The notes under the pieces: generated by a model | Databases searched by the model: none | What the model saw: only the letters and a program-made list of their open reading frames with translations | What the model was told of the DNA's origin: nothing | Part shown: one piece after another, positions 45,376 to 53,947 of the stretch | Layout of the letters: each line of letters begins with the position of its first letter | How positions within the stretch are numbered: position 1 is the first letter of the stretch | Assembly: GCF_026241895.1 (NCBI RefSeq) | Contig: NZ_JAPJIV010000017.1 | Span: 93,214-157,213 of the forward strand | Length of the DNA stretch: 64,000 bases | Direction of reading: 5' to 3' | From: Pseudomonas sp. RIT-562 | GTDB lineage: Bacteria > Pseudomonadota > Gammaproteobacteria > Pseudomonadales > Pseudomonadaceae | Made by a program: the position numbers and the translations under genes

Positions 45376-45684
45376 ATGAAAACCTTGACTGCCCTGTTCA
45401 CCGCTTCCCTCATCGCCATCACCGCCAGCATTGCCCAGGCCCGAGACCTGGGCCCTGATGAAGCCCTGCGGTTGCGCGACGCTGGTACCATTGTGTCTTT
45501 CGAGAAGCTCAATGCCACCGCACTGACCAAACACCCGGGCTCCACCATCACCGAAACCGAGCTGGAAGAAGAGTACGGCAAGTACATCTACCAGGTTGAG
45601 ATGCGTGACCCACAGGGTGTCGAGTGGGACCTGGAATTGGACGCTGTCAGCGGGCAGGTTCTCAAGGATCATCAGGATACGTAA
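45376..45684 (+). CDS. Periplasmic PepSY-domain protein 1
   Basis: 102 residues with a signal peptide (MKTLTALFTASLIAITASIAQA). The mature part is one PepSY domain (LGPDEALRLRDAGTIVSFEKL, EYGKYIYQVEMRDPQGVEWDLELDAVSGQVL). PepSY domains bind or inhibit proteases or act as extracytoplasmic sensors. It overlaps the next, related gene by one base (TAATG) and belongs to a four-gene operon ending in a two-component system. Confidence 0.9.
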   Translation: MKTLTALFTASLIAITASIAQARDLGPDEALRLRDAGTIVSFEKLNATALTKHPGSTITETELEEEYGKYIYQVEMRDPQGVEWDLELDAVSGQVLKDHQDT

Positions 45685-46007
45685 TGAAGGTGCATTTTTT
45701 CTCCGGCACACGCGCCAGCCTCCGAGTGGGGCTGGCGCTGCTGGTTTTCTGCTCGGTGGTGACGGCCCGCGACCTGGATCAGGACGAAGCGCTGCGCCTG
45801 CGCCAGCAAGGGGTGATCCTGCCGCTGGAGCAGTTGTTGCAGCAGGCCCTGGACCGCTACCCCGGCGCCAAACTGCTGGAAGCCGAGCTTGAAGAGAAAC
45901 ACGACGTCTACATTTATGAAGTCGAACTGCTGACCACTGAAGGTGTGGTTCGCGAACTGGACCTCGACGCCACCACTGGCCAGTTATTGAAAGACAAGGA
46001 AGATTGA
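45684..46007 (+). CDS. Periplasmic PepSY-domain protein 2
   Basis: 107 residues with a signal-like N-terminus (LRVGLALLVFCSVVTA) and one PepSY domain (LDQDEALRLRQQGVILPLEQL, KHDVYIYEVELLTTEG). It is clearly a diverged tandem duplicate of the preceding gene. Three bases separate it from the response regulator gene. Confidence 0.9.
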   Translation: MKVHFFSGTRASLRVGLALLVFCSVVTARDLDQDEALRLRQQGVILPLEQLLQQALDRYPGAKLLEAELEEKHDVYIYEVELLTTEGVVRELDLDATTGQLLKDKED

Positions 46008-46010
46008 CCG

Positions 46011-46679
46011 ATGCGTTTGCTTCTCGTGGAAGACCACGTGCCCCTGGCCGACGAATTGATGGCCGGCCTGAATCGCCAGGGTTATGCCGTGGACTGGCTG
46101 GCCGACGGGCGCGATGCGGTGTATCAGGGCAGCAGCGAGCCGTATGACCTGATCATCCTCGATCTGGGCCTGCCCGGGCTGCCGGGACTTGAGGTGCTGG
46201 CGCAGTGGCGCGCCGGTGGTTTGGCCACTCCCGTGCTGATCCTGACGGCGCGTGGCTCCTGGTCCGAACGCATTGAAGGCCTCAAGGCCGGCGCCGACGA
46301 TTACCTGACCAAACCGTTTCACCCCGAGGAACTGCATCTGCGCATCCAGGCGCTGCTGCGGCGCTCCCACGGCCAGGCCAACCAGCCGACGCTCAAGGCG
46401 GCGGGCCTGCACCTGGACGAAGGCCGGCAGTGCGTGACGCGCGATGGCGCCGACATCCAGCTCACCGCTGCGGAATTTCGCCTGCTGCGCTATTTCATGC
46501 TGCACCCCGAACAGATCCTGTCGAAGAGTCACCTCGCCGAGCACCTTTACGATGGCGAAACCGAGCGTGATTCCAACGTGCTCGAAGTGCACGTCAATCA
46601 CCTGCGCCGCAAGCTGGGCCGCAGTGTGATCGAAACCCGCCGCGGCCAGGGTTACCTGTTCGGCGGGCAAGCCAAGTGA
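46011..46679 (+). CDS. OmpR-family response regulator
   Basis: 222 residues. Receiver domain with acidic pocket (LLVEDH), phosphoacceptor Asp in LIILDLGLPG (Asp51) and Lys in TKPF; the C-terminal winged helix ends in VNHLRRKLGRSVIETRRGQGYLF. It acts with the kinase gene that overlaps its end by four bases. Confidence 0.94.
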   Translation: MRLLLVEDHVPLADELMAGLNRQGYAVDWLADGRDAVYQGSSEPYDLIILDLGLPGLPGLEVLAQWRAGGLATPVLILTARGSWSERIEGLKAGADDYLTKPFHPEELHLRIQALLRRSHGQANQPTLKAAGLHLDEGRQCVTRDGADIQLTAAEFRLLRYFMLHPEQILSKSHLAEHLYDGETERDSNVLEVHVNHLRRKLGRSVIETRRGQGYLFGGQAK

Positions 46680-47989
46680 GGTCGATCCAGCGCCGCTTGA
46701 GCCTGGGCCTGATCAGCGTGATGGTGATTGTCGGCCTGGTGTTGGCGCAGACCAGCCTGTGGCTGTTCGAAATGGGCCTGCAGCGCTACCTCGAGGCGGG
46801 CCTGCGCAACGACAGCGAAAACCTGCTGGTGGCACTGGTGCGCGGCCCGCAAGGGCTGCAGCTGGAGGAGCGGCACCTGTCGCCGGCCTACCAGCGGCCG
46901 TTTTCCGGGCATTACTTTCGCATTGATTTCGCCGACAAGCACTGGCGCTCGCGATCCCTGTGGGACCAGGAATTCCCGCAACTCACCGAGCCGGGCTTGC
47001 ACAGTAATCTGCAATTGGGCCCCGAGGGCCAGCAGTTGCTGGTGTTGCGATCGGACTACCGGCGACTCGGGCAGTCGATTTCCATCAGCGTGGCGCAGGA
47101 CTACACCCCGGTGCGCGACAGTTTCCTGCGCATGCAGCAGGTCGGCCTGGGGCTGGGGCTGGCGGGGCTGCTGTTGATCCTGGTGCTGCAGCGGGTCACC
47201 GTGCGCAGGGCGTTGCGTCCGCTGGAGAAAGCCCGCGAGCAAATTGCCCAGTTGCAGCAGGGGCAGCGCTCGCAGCTGGATGACCAGGTGCCGGTGGAGC
47301 TGGAGCCGCTGGTGGCGCAGATCAACCATTTGCTCGCGCACACCGAGGACAGTCTCAAACGCTCACGCAACGCCCTGGGCAACCTTGGTCACGCCTTGAA
47401 AACCCCGCTGGCAGTGTTGTTGAGCCTGGCGTCCAGCGACAAACTCGATGCCCACCCCGAACTGCGCAGGGTCCTCAAGGAGCAGCTGGAACAAGTCCGG
47501 CAACGGCTCAACCGTGAACTCAATCGCGCACGCCTGTCTGGCGACGCGCTGCCCGGCGCGTTGTTCGACTGCGACGGCGAATTGCCGGGGTTGCTGGCGA
47601 CGCTGAACATGATCCACGGTGAACATCTGCACCTGAGTTACCGTGCGCCCCAGGGTTTGCAACTGCCCTGGGATCGGGAAGACCTGCTGGAACTGCTCGG
47701 CAACTTGCTGGACAACGCCTGCAAATGGGCGGATGCCGAGGTGCGCCTGAGCGTGGTCGAGACTGCGCCAGGGTTTGAGTTGAGCGTGGAGGATGATGGG
47801 CCGGGCATCCCCGAGGATCAACGCGCCGAGGTCTTCAGCCGCGGCACCCGGCTGGATGAGCAGACCGCTGGCCATGGCCTGGGGCTGGGGATTGTGCGCG
47901 ATATTGTCGACACGTGGGGTGGGGTGTTGCGGCTGGAGGCGAGTGAGTGGGGCGGGTTGCGGGTGGTAATCGAGTTGCCCCGGCGCTGA
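46676..47989 (+). CDS. Sensor histidine kinase
   Basis: 437 residues from a GTG that overlaps the regulator stop. Two membrane helices (about 10-30 and 158-178) enclose a ~125-residue periplasmic sensor. The H-box is GNLGHALKTPLAVLL, the N-box NLLDNACKWADA and the G-boxes DDGPGIP and GHGLGLGIV. The PepSY proteins encoded in the same operon may shape its signal, as in PhoQ-like systems that sense divalent metals or peptides; this is inference. Confidence 0.93.
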   Translation: MRSIQRRLSLGLISVMVIVGLVLAQTSLWLFEMGLQRYLEAGLRNDSENLLVALVRGPQGLQLEERHLSPAYQRPFSGHYFRIDFADKHWRSRSLWDQEFPQLTEPGLHSNLQLGPEGQQLLVLRSDYRRLGQSISISVAQDYTPVRDSFLRMQQVGLGLGLAGLLLILVLQRVTVRRALRPLEKAREQIAQLQQGQRSQLDDQVPVELEPLVAQINHLLAHTEDSLKRSRNALGNLGHALKTPLAVLLSLASSDKLDAHPELRRVLKEQLEQVRQRLNRELNRARLSGDALPGALFDCDGELPGLLATLNMIHGEHLHLSYRAPQGLQLPWDREDLLELLGNLLDNACKWADAEVRLSVVETAPGFELSVEDDGPGIPEDQRAEVFSRGTRLDEQTAGHGLGLGIVRDIVDTWGGVLRLEASEWGGLRVVIELPRR

Positions 47990-48015
47990 CACCGATCTGG
48001 CTGGCGACGTATGAC

Positions 48016-48084
48016 GGTAGGAGCCCGGCTTGCCGGCGATGGCGATTTCAAAGACGCCATCGCCAGCAAGCAGGCTCCTACAGG
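48016..48084. repeat. REP hairpin between convergent genes
   Basis: GGTAGGAGCCCGGCTTGCCGGCGATGG and a slightly mismatched inverted copy lie between the kinase gene (+) and the chemoreceptor gene (-). Confidence 0.85.
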
Positions 48085-48100
48085 TTAGTTTGGCTTCGGG

Positions 48101-50248
48101 CTAGACGCGAAACTGATCCATCAAACTCTGCTGCTGGTTCGCCAGGCTGTTAAGCGACTGGCTGACCCGCGCCGACTCATTAGCCTGCCCGGACAGCGAC
48201 TCCGTGACGTCGCGTATTGTCGCCACGTTGTTGTTGATTTCCTCTGCCACCGCGCTCTGTTCTTCCGCCGCACTGGCAATCTGCAGGTTCATGTCGCTGA
48301 TCACCGTCACTGCGTCGCCGATCTGGCGCAAGGCGGTCACGGCTTGGCCAACCTGCTCGACGCTGCCCTGGGCCTGGCGATGGCTGTTGCTCATCGAGCC
48401 GACCACCTCCTGGGTGCCGTTTTGCAGCTGTTCGATGACCAGGCGGGTTTCCTCGACCGACTCCTGGGTACGTCGAGCCAGGTTGCGCACCTCGTCGGCC
48501 ACCACGGCAAAACCGCGTCCGGCTTCACCGGCGCGAGCGGCTTCGATGGCGGCGTTGAGGGCCAGCAGGTTGGTCTGTTCGGCGATGGCACGAATCACTT
48601 CCAGTACCGAGCCGATCTTCTCGCTGTTGGCCGCCAGGCCTTCAACCTGCACCATCGCCGCGCTCATGTCGGCGGCAAGGTTGTCGATGCTGGTGGTGGT
48701 CTGGTCGATCACGGTCAGGCCACGGCGAGTCGCGTGGTCAGCGTCTCGCGCAGCCTGGGCGGCTTGCGCTGCGCTGCGGGCCACGTCCTGGGCGGTAGCG
48801 CTCATTTCGTGGGACGCGGTGGCCACCTGGTCCACCTGGCGATATTGCTGCTCCATGCCGGCGCTGGTCTGGGTGGCGATCGCGGAGGACTGGTCTGCCG
48901 TGCTGCGCGCATCCTGCACCGAGCGTTTCACTTCGGCGATGATCGGCTGCAGCTTGTCGAGGAAACGGTTGAACCAGCCGGCCAACTGCCCCAGTTCATC
49001 CTGCTTGTCGTAGGCCAGGCGCCGCGTCAGGTCGCCTTCACCGCTGGCGATGTCTTCGAGCATCTGTGCCACGCCGAGGATCGGCCTGGTCACGCTGCGC
49101 GCCATCAGCCACACAAGCAGCAGGCCGATCAACGCGGCCAGCACGCCCAGGCCCAACTCGACCAGGGTGCCGGTGGTGTTGCTTGCATCAAGTTGATTTT
49201 CCAGTGCCTCGGCAGGGCCCACCAGGACTTTTTCCGGCACTTGCAGCAGCACACCCCAGGATTTGCCACCGGGAATCGGTTCGAACGGCGCGAGCACTTT
49301 GAGCTGCTGGCCGTTGTGCAGGCTGGCGATCTTGTTGCTGGTTGCCAGCAAGCGAATCAGTTCGGCACCGCTGCTCGGGTCGACGCTGTCCAGGCGCTTG
49401 CTGAGTTTGCTCGAGTCCGGACTGTAACCGGCCAGCAGGCCGGCGGGGCTGATGATGCTGACGTGAGTCTGGCCGTCGTAGAGCTTCTTGCTCGCGACCT
49501 GGCTGATCGATTGCAAGCTGTTCAGGTTGATGTCCACCGACAGCGAGGCGATGACCTTGCCGTTGACCATCAGCGGAAAGACGATGCTGGTCATCAGCAC
49601 GTCCTGGCCGTCGATCTTGTAGAAGTACGGTTCGATCACGCACGGCTTGAGCGAGGTGCGCGGGCAGGTGAACCAGGCATTGGCCGGCTCGCCGCTGGGC
49701 CCGGCGCTGGTATCGGCCATGTCACTTTCCGGCAGCGCCATGGACGTTACCTTGCCCGGAGTCGGTTGCGACCAGTACAGCGCGAAGCGCCCCTTGTCGT
49801 TGCTGCCCAACTCGGCCTGGCCGGCGAACAGCTCGTCCTTGCCGTCCAGCGCATTGGCCTCGAACACCAGCGACAGGCCGAGCAGTTCCGGGTTGGCCTG
49901 CAGCGCCGACTTGACCTGGCGGGTGAGGTCTTCGCGCAGGTCGAAGGCGTCCAGAAAGCGTTTTTCCGCCTGTTCGCGCAGGAACAGCACCTGGCGCGAG
50001 AAGCCATGGCCGTATTGGTAGGCGTCCATGAACTGCTGGCGAATGACCAGCGCCTGGTTTTCACCCTGGGATTCGATCCGTGCCTGGGCGGCTTCGTTGA
50101 GCATCTCCATGCTCGAGGCCTTCACCAGCGCGGAACTACTTTCCATGCGATACAGCGAAAGACCCACCAGCAGGGTCACGATACCTGCCAGGCAGAGCCC
50201 GGCCAGCAGGGTGATTTTCCATTGAATGGAAAGTTGTCTGAGCGACAT
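48101..50248 (-). CDS. Methyl-accepting chemotaxis protein with large periplasmic sensor (dCache-like)
   Basis: 715 residues from ATG 50248 with AAGGAC upstream. An N-terminal helix, a ~330-residue periplasmic domain with late Cache-like strands (VLMTSIVFPLMVNGKVIASLSVDINL), a second helix near residue 380, a HAMP domain (GEGDLTRRLAYDKQDELGQLAGWFN) and the signalling tip (EQTNLLALNAAIEAARAGE) follow in order. Ligand unknown. The paired Cys in FTCPRTSLKPCVIEP of the sensor domain is unusual and may form a disulphide. Confidence 0.92.
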   Translation of the reverse strand: MSLRQLSIQWKITLLAGLCLAGIVTLLVGLSLYRMESSSALVKASSMEMLNEAAQARIESQGENQALVIRQQFMDAYQYGHGFSRQVLFLREQAEKRFLDAFDLREDLTRQVKSALQANPELLGLSLVFEANALDGKDELFAGQAELGSNDKGRFALYWSQPTPGKVTSMALPESDMADTSAGPSGEPANAWFTCPRTSLKPCVIEPYFYKIDGQDVLMTSIVFPLMVNGKVIASLSVDINLNSLQSISQVASKKLYDGQTHVSIISPAGLLAGYSPDSSKLSKRLDSVDPSSGAELIRLLATSNKIASLHNGQQLKVLAPFEPIPGGKSWGVLLQVPEKVLVGPAEALENQLDASNTTGTLVELGLGVLAALIGLLLVWLMARSVTRPILGVAQMLEDIASGEGDLTRRLAYDKQDELGQLAGWFNRFLDKLQPIIAEVKRSVQDARSTADQSSAIATQTSAGMEQQYRQVDQVATASHEMSATAQDVARSAAQAAQAARDADHATRRGLTVIDQTTTSIDNLAADMSAAMVQVEGLAANSEKIGSVLEVIRAIAEQTNLLALNAAIEAARAGEAGRGFAVVADEVRNLARRTQESVEETRLVIEQLQNGTQEVVGSMSNSHRQAQGSVEQVGQAVTALRQIGDAVTVISDMNLQIASAAEEQSAVAEEINNNVATIRDVTESLSGQANESARVSQSLNSLANQQQSLMDQFRV

Positions 50249-50355
50249 GGAGACGTCCTTATTCGATAAATATCTGCGGCTTGGCACTGTAGCGGCCGTT
50301 AATCGGGATTCTTGAAGTCGCTGATCGAGAGATATTGCGCGGATGTGTGGGTGCG

Positions 50356-50386
50356 ACTTGTGGGAGCAAGGCTTGCTCCCACAAGT
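50356..50386. repeat. Perfect 31-base palindrome
   Basis: ACTTGTGGGAGCAAG and CTTGCTCCCACAAGT face each other around one base, upstream of two divergent genes. It is related to the REP class but has almost no loop. Confidence 0.85.
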
Positions 50387-50525
50387 TGCGGCGTTAATCT
50401 CTGGCTTTGACAAGGCGGCAGCGCTGCGGCACAGTGCGCGCCCTCTAATAAAACCCATTCTTCAATCCGCTGGCGGCTCTTCGCAGACTGCCGGCTGAGC
50501 TCATTCCGCTTGCCTTGAGGTAACG

Positions 50526-51845
50526 ATGATTAATGCAGTAATTGCTGCGGTCGGCGTCATGCTGATACTCAGCCTGTCCCGCGTGCACGTAGTGATCGCG
50601 CTGATCGTGGGCGCGCTGGTGGGTGGCCTGACCGGCGGCCTGGGCATCGACGCCACGCTCAAAGCCTTCAATAGTGGACTCGGCGGCGGGGCTACCGTGG
50701 CACTGTCCTATGCCTTGCTGGGGGCGTTCGCCGTGGCGATCGCCAAGTCGGGGATGGCCCATGCCCTGGCGGACAAGGCGCTGGCAATGGTTGATCGCCA
50801 GCACGCCAGCGGTGGCGGCCAGGTCAAATGGCTGCTGATCGGCCTGCTGTGGGTCGTGGCCATCGCTTCCCAGAACATCTTGCCGATACATATCGCCTTC
50901 ATCCCGTTGCTGGTGCCGCCGCTTTTATACGTGCTGACCAAGCTGCAACTGGATCGGCGGCTGATTGCCTGCGTCATGACCTTCGGCCTGATCACCCCCT
51001 ACATGTTCCTGCCGGTGGGCTTTGGCAACATCTTCCTCAACGAGATCCTGCTGGCCAACGTTGCCCGCAGCGGCGTGGATATCAGCGGCATCAACGTCAC
51101 CCACGCCATGGGCATCCCGGCGCTGGGCATGGTGTTTGGCCTCGCGATGGCGTTTGTCAGCTACCGCAGGAAGCGCGTCTACGACCTGTCCAGAATCGAG
51201 CAGGTCGAGCAGGTCGCAGTGCAGTACAACCCGCTGAGCCTGATGGTCGCAGGCCTGGCCATCGCCGCCGCGTTTGTCATTCAGTTGCTGCTGGACTCGA
51301 TGATCATCGGCGCCCTGGCAGGCTTTCTGATTTTCTCGGTGTCGGGGATTGTGAAGTGGCGCGACACCGACGATCTGTTCACCGAAGGCATGAAGATGAT
51401 GGCCATGATCGGCTTCATCATGATCGCCGCCTCCGGTTTTGGCGAAGTGATCAAGGCCACGGGAGACGTGCAGTCGCTGGTGGAAGCCTCCGCTGCGTGG
51501 ATCGGCCATAGCAAGGCCATCGGTGCCTTGTTGATGTTGCTGGTGGGCTTGCTGGTGACCATGGGCATTGGCTCGTCGTTCTCGACGGTGCCAATCCTCG
51601 CGGTGATTTTTGTGCCGCTGTGTGTGCAATTGGGTTTCAGCCCGCTGGCGATCGTGAGCATTGTCGGCACCGCAGGTGCACTGGGTGATGCAGGCTCCCC
51701 GGCCTCGGATTCGACCCTCGGCCCTACCTCCGGCCTGAACATCGATGGCCAGCATCACCATATCTGGGACACGGTGGTGCCGACTTTCCTGCACTACAAC
51801 CTGCCGTTGCTGGCGTTTGGCTGGGTGGCGGCGATGGTGTTGTAA
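50526..51845 (+). CDS. Na+/H+ antiporter family permease (YuiF-like)
   Basis: 439 residues with about 12 membrane helices. GNIFLNEILLANV, GIGSSFSTVPILAVIFVPLC and DAGSPASDSTLGPTSGLNIDGQHHHIWDTVVPTFLHYN match the ion-transporter family that includes B. subtilis YuiF. It probably exchanges cations or takes up an amino acid such as histidine. It is a single gene between two chemoreceptors. Confidence 0.8.
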   Translation: MINAVIAAVGVMLILSLSRVHVVIALIVGALVGGLTGGLGIDATLKAFNSGLGGGATVALSYALLGAFAVAIAKSGMAHALADKALAMVDRQHASGGGQVKWLLIGLLWVVAIASQNILPIHIAFIPLLVPPLLYVLTKLQLDRRLIACVMTFGLITPYMFLPVGFGNIFLNEILLANVARSGVDISGINVTHAMGIPALGMVFGLAMAFVSYRRKRVYDLSRIEQVEQVAVQYNPLSLMVAGLAIAAAFVIQLLLDSMIIGALAGFLIFSVSGIVKWRDTDDLFTEGMKMMAMIGFIMIAASGFGEVIKATGDVQSLVEASAAWIGHSKAIGALLMLLVGLLVTMGIGSSFSTVPILAVIFVPLCVQLGFSPLAIVSIVGTAGALGDAGSPASDSTLGPTSGLNIDGQHHHIWDTVVPTFLHYNLPLLAFGWVAAMVL

Positions 51846-51876
51846 CTGCCCACGGGACTGGGTTTGGCGCAAATTC

Positions 51877-51944
51877 GTAGGAGCCCGGCTTGCCGGCGAT
51901 GGCGATCTTGCGGGCGTCATCGCTGGCAAGCCAGGCCCATACAA
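51877..51944. repeat. REP hairpin, right arm decayed
   Basis: GTAGGAGCCCGGCTTGCCGGCGATGG is followed by an inverted copy with several changes, between the antiporter and second chemoreceptor genes. Confidence 0.8.
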
Positions 51945-52022
51945 GGTGGGTGACATTCAACTTTTGCTGCGGCGTGCCGTTAAAGCTTCAGGCACGCCAA
52001 TAAAATCAAAAGAGTGAACGTC

Positions 52023-53705
52023 ATGCGCATGAGCCTTAAGGCTAAAGTCCTGTCCCTTGCCGTCCTCCCGGTGCTGCTCTTTGCGCTGGTCATCAGCCTC
52101 ACCACGCTGTTCATCCTGCAGGAACAGGCGCGCAAGGAAGTCGAGGAAACCCGGCAACGCCTGCTCACTGATGCCAAGGCCACCCTGCAAAGCTACGTGG
52201 CCGTGGCCATGACCACGATCAAACCGCTCTATGATGCGGCCACTCCCGGCGACGATGGTGCGCGGGCTCAAGCGATCAAATTGCTGTCGAGCATCAGCTA
52301 CGGCAAGGATGGCTACTTCTTCGGCTACGACTCCAACACTGTGCGCCTGTTCAAGGCCAACAGTCCGGACGGCGTGGGCCAGAGCTTCAAGGACAACCGC
52401 GACCCGAACGGCGTGTACGTTAACCGCGACCTGGTGAAAGTCGCCAAAGACGGCAGCCATTACCTGCAATACAGCTCGCCGTTGCCGGGCAACACCCAGG
52501 TGCTCGTACCCAAACTTGGCTACACCGACTACCTGGCGAAGTGGGACATGGCGGTCGGTACTTCGGTGAACCTCGATGGCATCGAGGCGCAGGTGGCGCT
52601 GGTCGAGGCCAAGGTGCATGAGCGCATGGAAGGGGTGGTGTGGAGCATCGTCGGGATCGCCGCAGTGGTGTTGCTGGTGATTGGCGCTGCCGGCGTGGTG
52701 CTGTCCAACACGATCTTGCGCCCATTGCACCTGATGAAAAACAACCTCGATGACATCGCCGCAGGCGAAGGTGACCTGACCCGGCGCCTGACCATCACCA
52801 GCCAGGATGAACTGGGTGAACTGGCGGGGTCATTTAATCGGTTTGTCGACAAGATCCATGGGCTGGTGCGGCAGATCACGGAAATGACGGCGCAGTTGAC
52901 CGGCCTGGTGACCCAGGTATCCGATCAGGCGCAGCGATCGGACCAGGCGATGGAACGCCAACGCCACGAGACCGATCAGGTGGCCACGGCCATCAATGAA
53001 ATGTCGGCGGCGGCCCAGGAGGTTGCCAAAAGCGCGCAGAACGCAGCAGTTGCGGCCCAGCAAACCGATGAAGAAGGCCAGGCGGCCAAGCGGGTAGTGG
53101 CGGGCAGCATTGTGAAGATTCATGCCCTGGTGGACGATATTCGCAGCAGCGGCGTGTCTCTGGACAGCTTGCAGAAGGACGTGTCATCGATTGTCAGTGT
53201 GCTCGGGGTGATTCGTTCTATCGCCGACCAGACCAACCTGCTGGCCCTCAACGCTGCCATCGAAGCGGCGCGTGCCGGCGAGGCGGGCCGAGGTTTTGCG
53301 GTGGTGGCGGACGAAGTTCGGGCGTTGGCCAGTCGTACGCAGATCAGCACTCAGGAAATCCAGAGCATGATCGACCGCTTGCAGGCGGGCACGCAGTCAG
53401 CCGTGGAGGCCATGCGCCGCTCCAGCGAGGCCGGCGACGGCACCAGCGCCCAGGCCAACGAAGCGGGCGCTTCGCTGGACGCCATGGCGCAACTTATCGG
53501 CACGATCAATTCGATGAACGCGCAGATCGCCAGCGCCGCCGAAGAGCAGACTGCGGTAGCTGAAGAGATCAATCGCAGCGTGCATCAGATCGCGGCCGCC
53601 GTGGACAGCGTCGCCGACGAGACCCAGCTCGGCGCGCAAACCACTCGCAGCCTGGCGGACCTGGGGCAGCGATTGGGCAAGTTGGTCGGGCAATTTCGGA
53701 TCTGA
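52023..53705 (+). CDS. Methyl-accepting chemotaxis protein with sCache sensor
   Basis: 560 residues. N-terminal helix (VLSLAVLPVLLFALVISL), a single-Cache periplasmic domain (SYGKDGYFFGYDSNTVRLFKA, then YLAKWDMAVGTSVNLDGIEA), second helix (about 205-228), HAMP and the conserved tip (DQTNLLALNAAIEAARAGE). sCache receptors of this type in Pseudomonas respond to short organic acids; the ligand here is not known. ATG 52023 is used; an in-frame GTG nine bases earlier is possible. Confidence 0.92.
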   Translation: MRMSLKAKVLSLAVLPVLLFALVISLTTLFILQEQARKEVEETRQRLLTDAKATLQSYVAVAMTTIKPLYDAATPGDDGARAQAIKLLSSISYGKDGYFFGYDSNTVRLFKANSPDGVGQSFKDNRDPNGVYVNRDLVKVAKDGSHYLQYSSPLPGNTQVLVPKLGYTDYLAKWDMAVGTSVNLDGIEAQVALVEAKVHERMEGVVWSIVGIAAVVLLVIGAAGVVLSNTILRPLHLMKNNLDDIAAGEGDLTRRLTITSQDELGELAGSFNRFVDKIHGLVRQITEMTAQLTGLVTQVSDQAQRSDQAMERQRHETDQVATAINEMSAAAQEVAKSAQNAAVAAQQTDEEGQAAKRVVAGSIVKIHALVDDIRSSGVSLDSLQKDVSSIVSVLGVIRSIADQTNLLALNAAIEAARAGEAGRGFAVVADEVRALASRTQISTQEIQSMIDRLQAGTQSAVEAMRRSSEAGDGTSAQANEAGASLDAMAQLIGTINSMNAQIASAAEEQTAVAEEINRSVHQIAAAVDSVADETQLGAQTTRSLADLGQRLGKLVGQFRI

Positions 53706-53757
53706 CCGGCGCTATCCGCGCCAGCTGTCTAACCTGCGGACCTGCGCACCCCGTCCC

Positions 53758-53903
53758 TGTAGCAGCTGTCGAGCCTGCGAGGCTGCGTTCGGCTGCGCAG
53801 CAGTCGTAGAACCGGCGCGCGAGGTTTTCCTGATGCACCGCAGAACCTGATTTCACGACTGCTGCGCAGCCGAACGCAGCCTCGCAAGCTCGACAGCTGC
53901 TAC
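53758..53903. repeat. Long-armed REP doublet
   Basis: Arms of about 50 bases (53759-53808 and 53855-53903, with GCAGCTGTCGAGC and CGCAGCCTCGCAAGCTCGACAGC) flank 46 bases between convergent chemoreceptor and LysR genes. Confidence 0.9.
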
Positions 53904-53947
53904 GTAGTTTTGAGTTTTGGGTTATGGTTCGATGAGACGCTAGCCAG

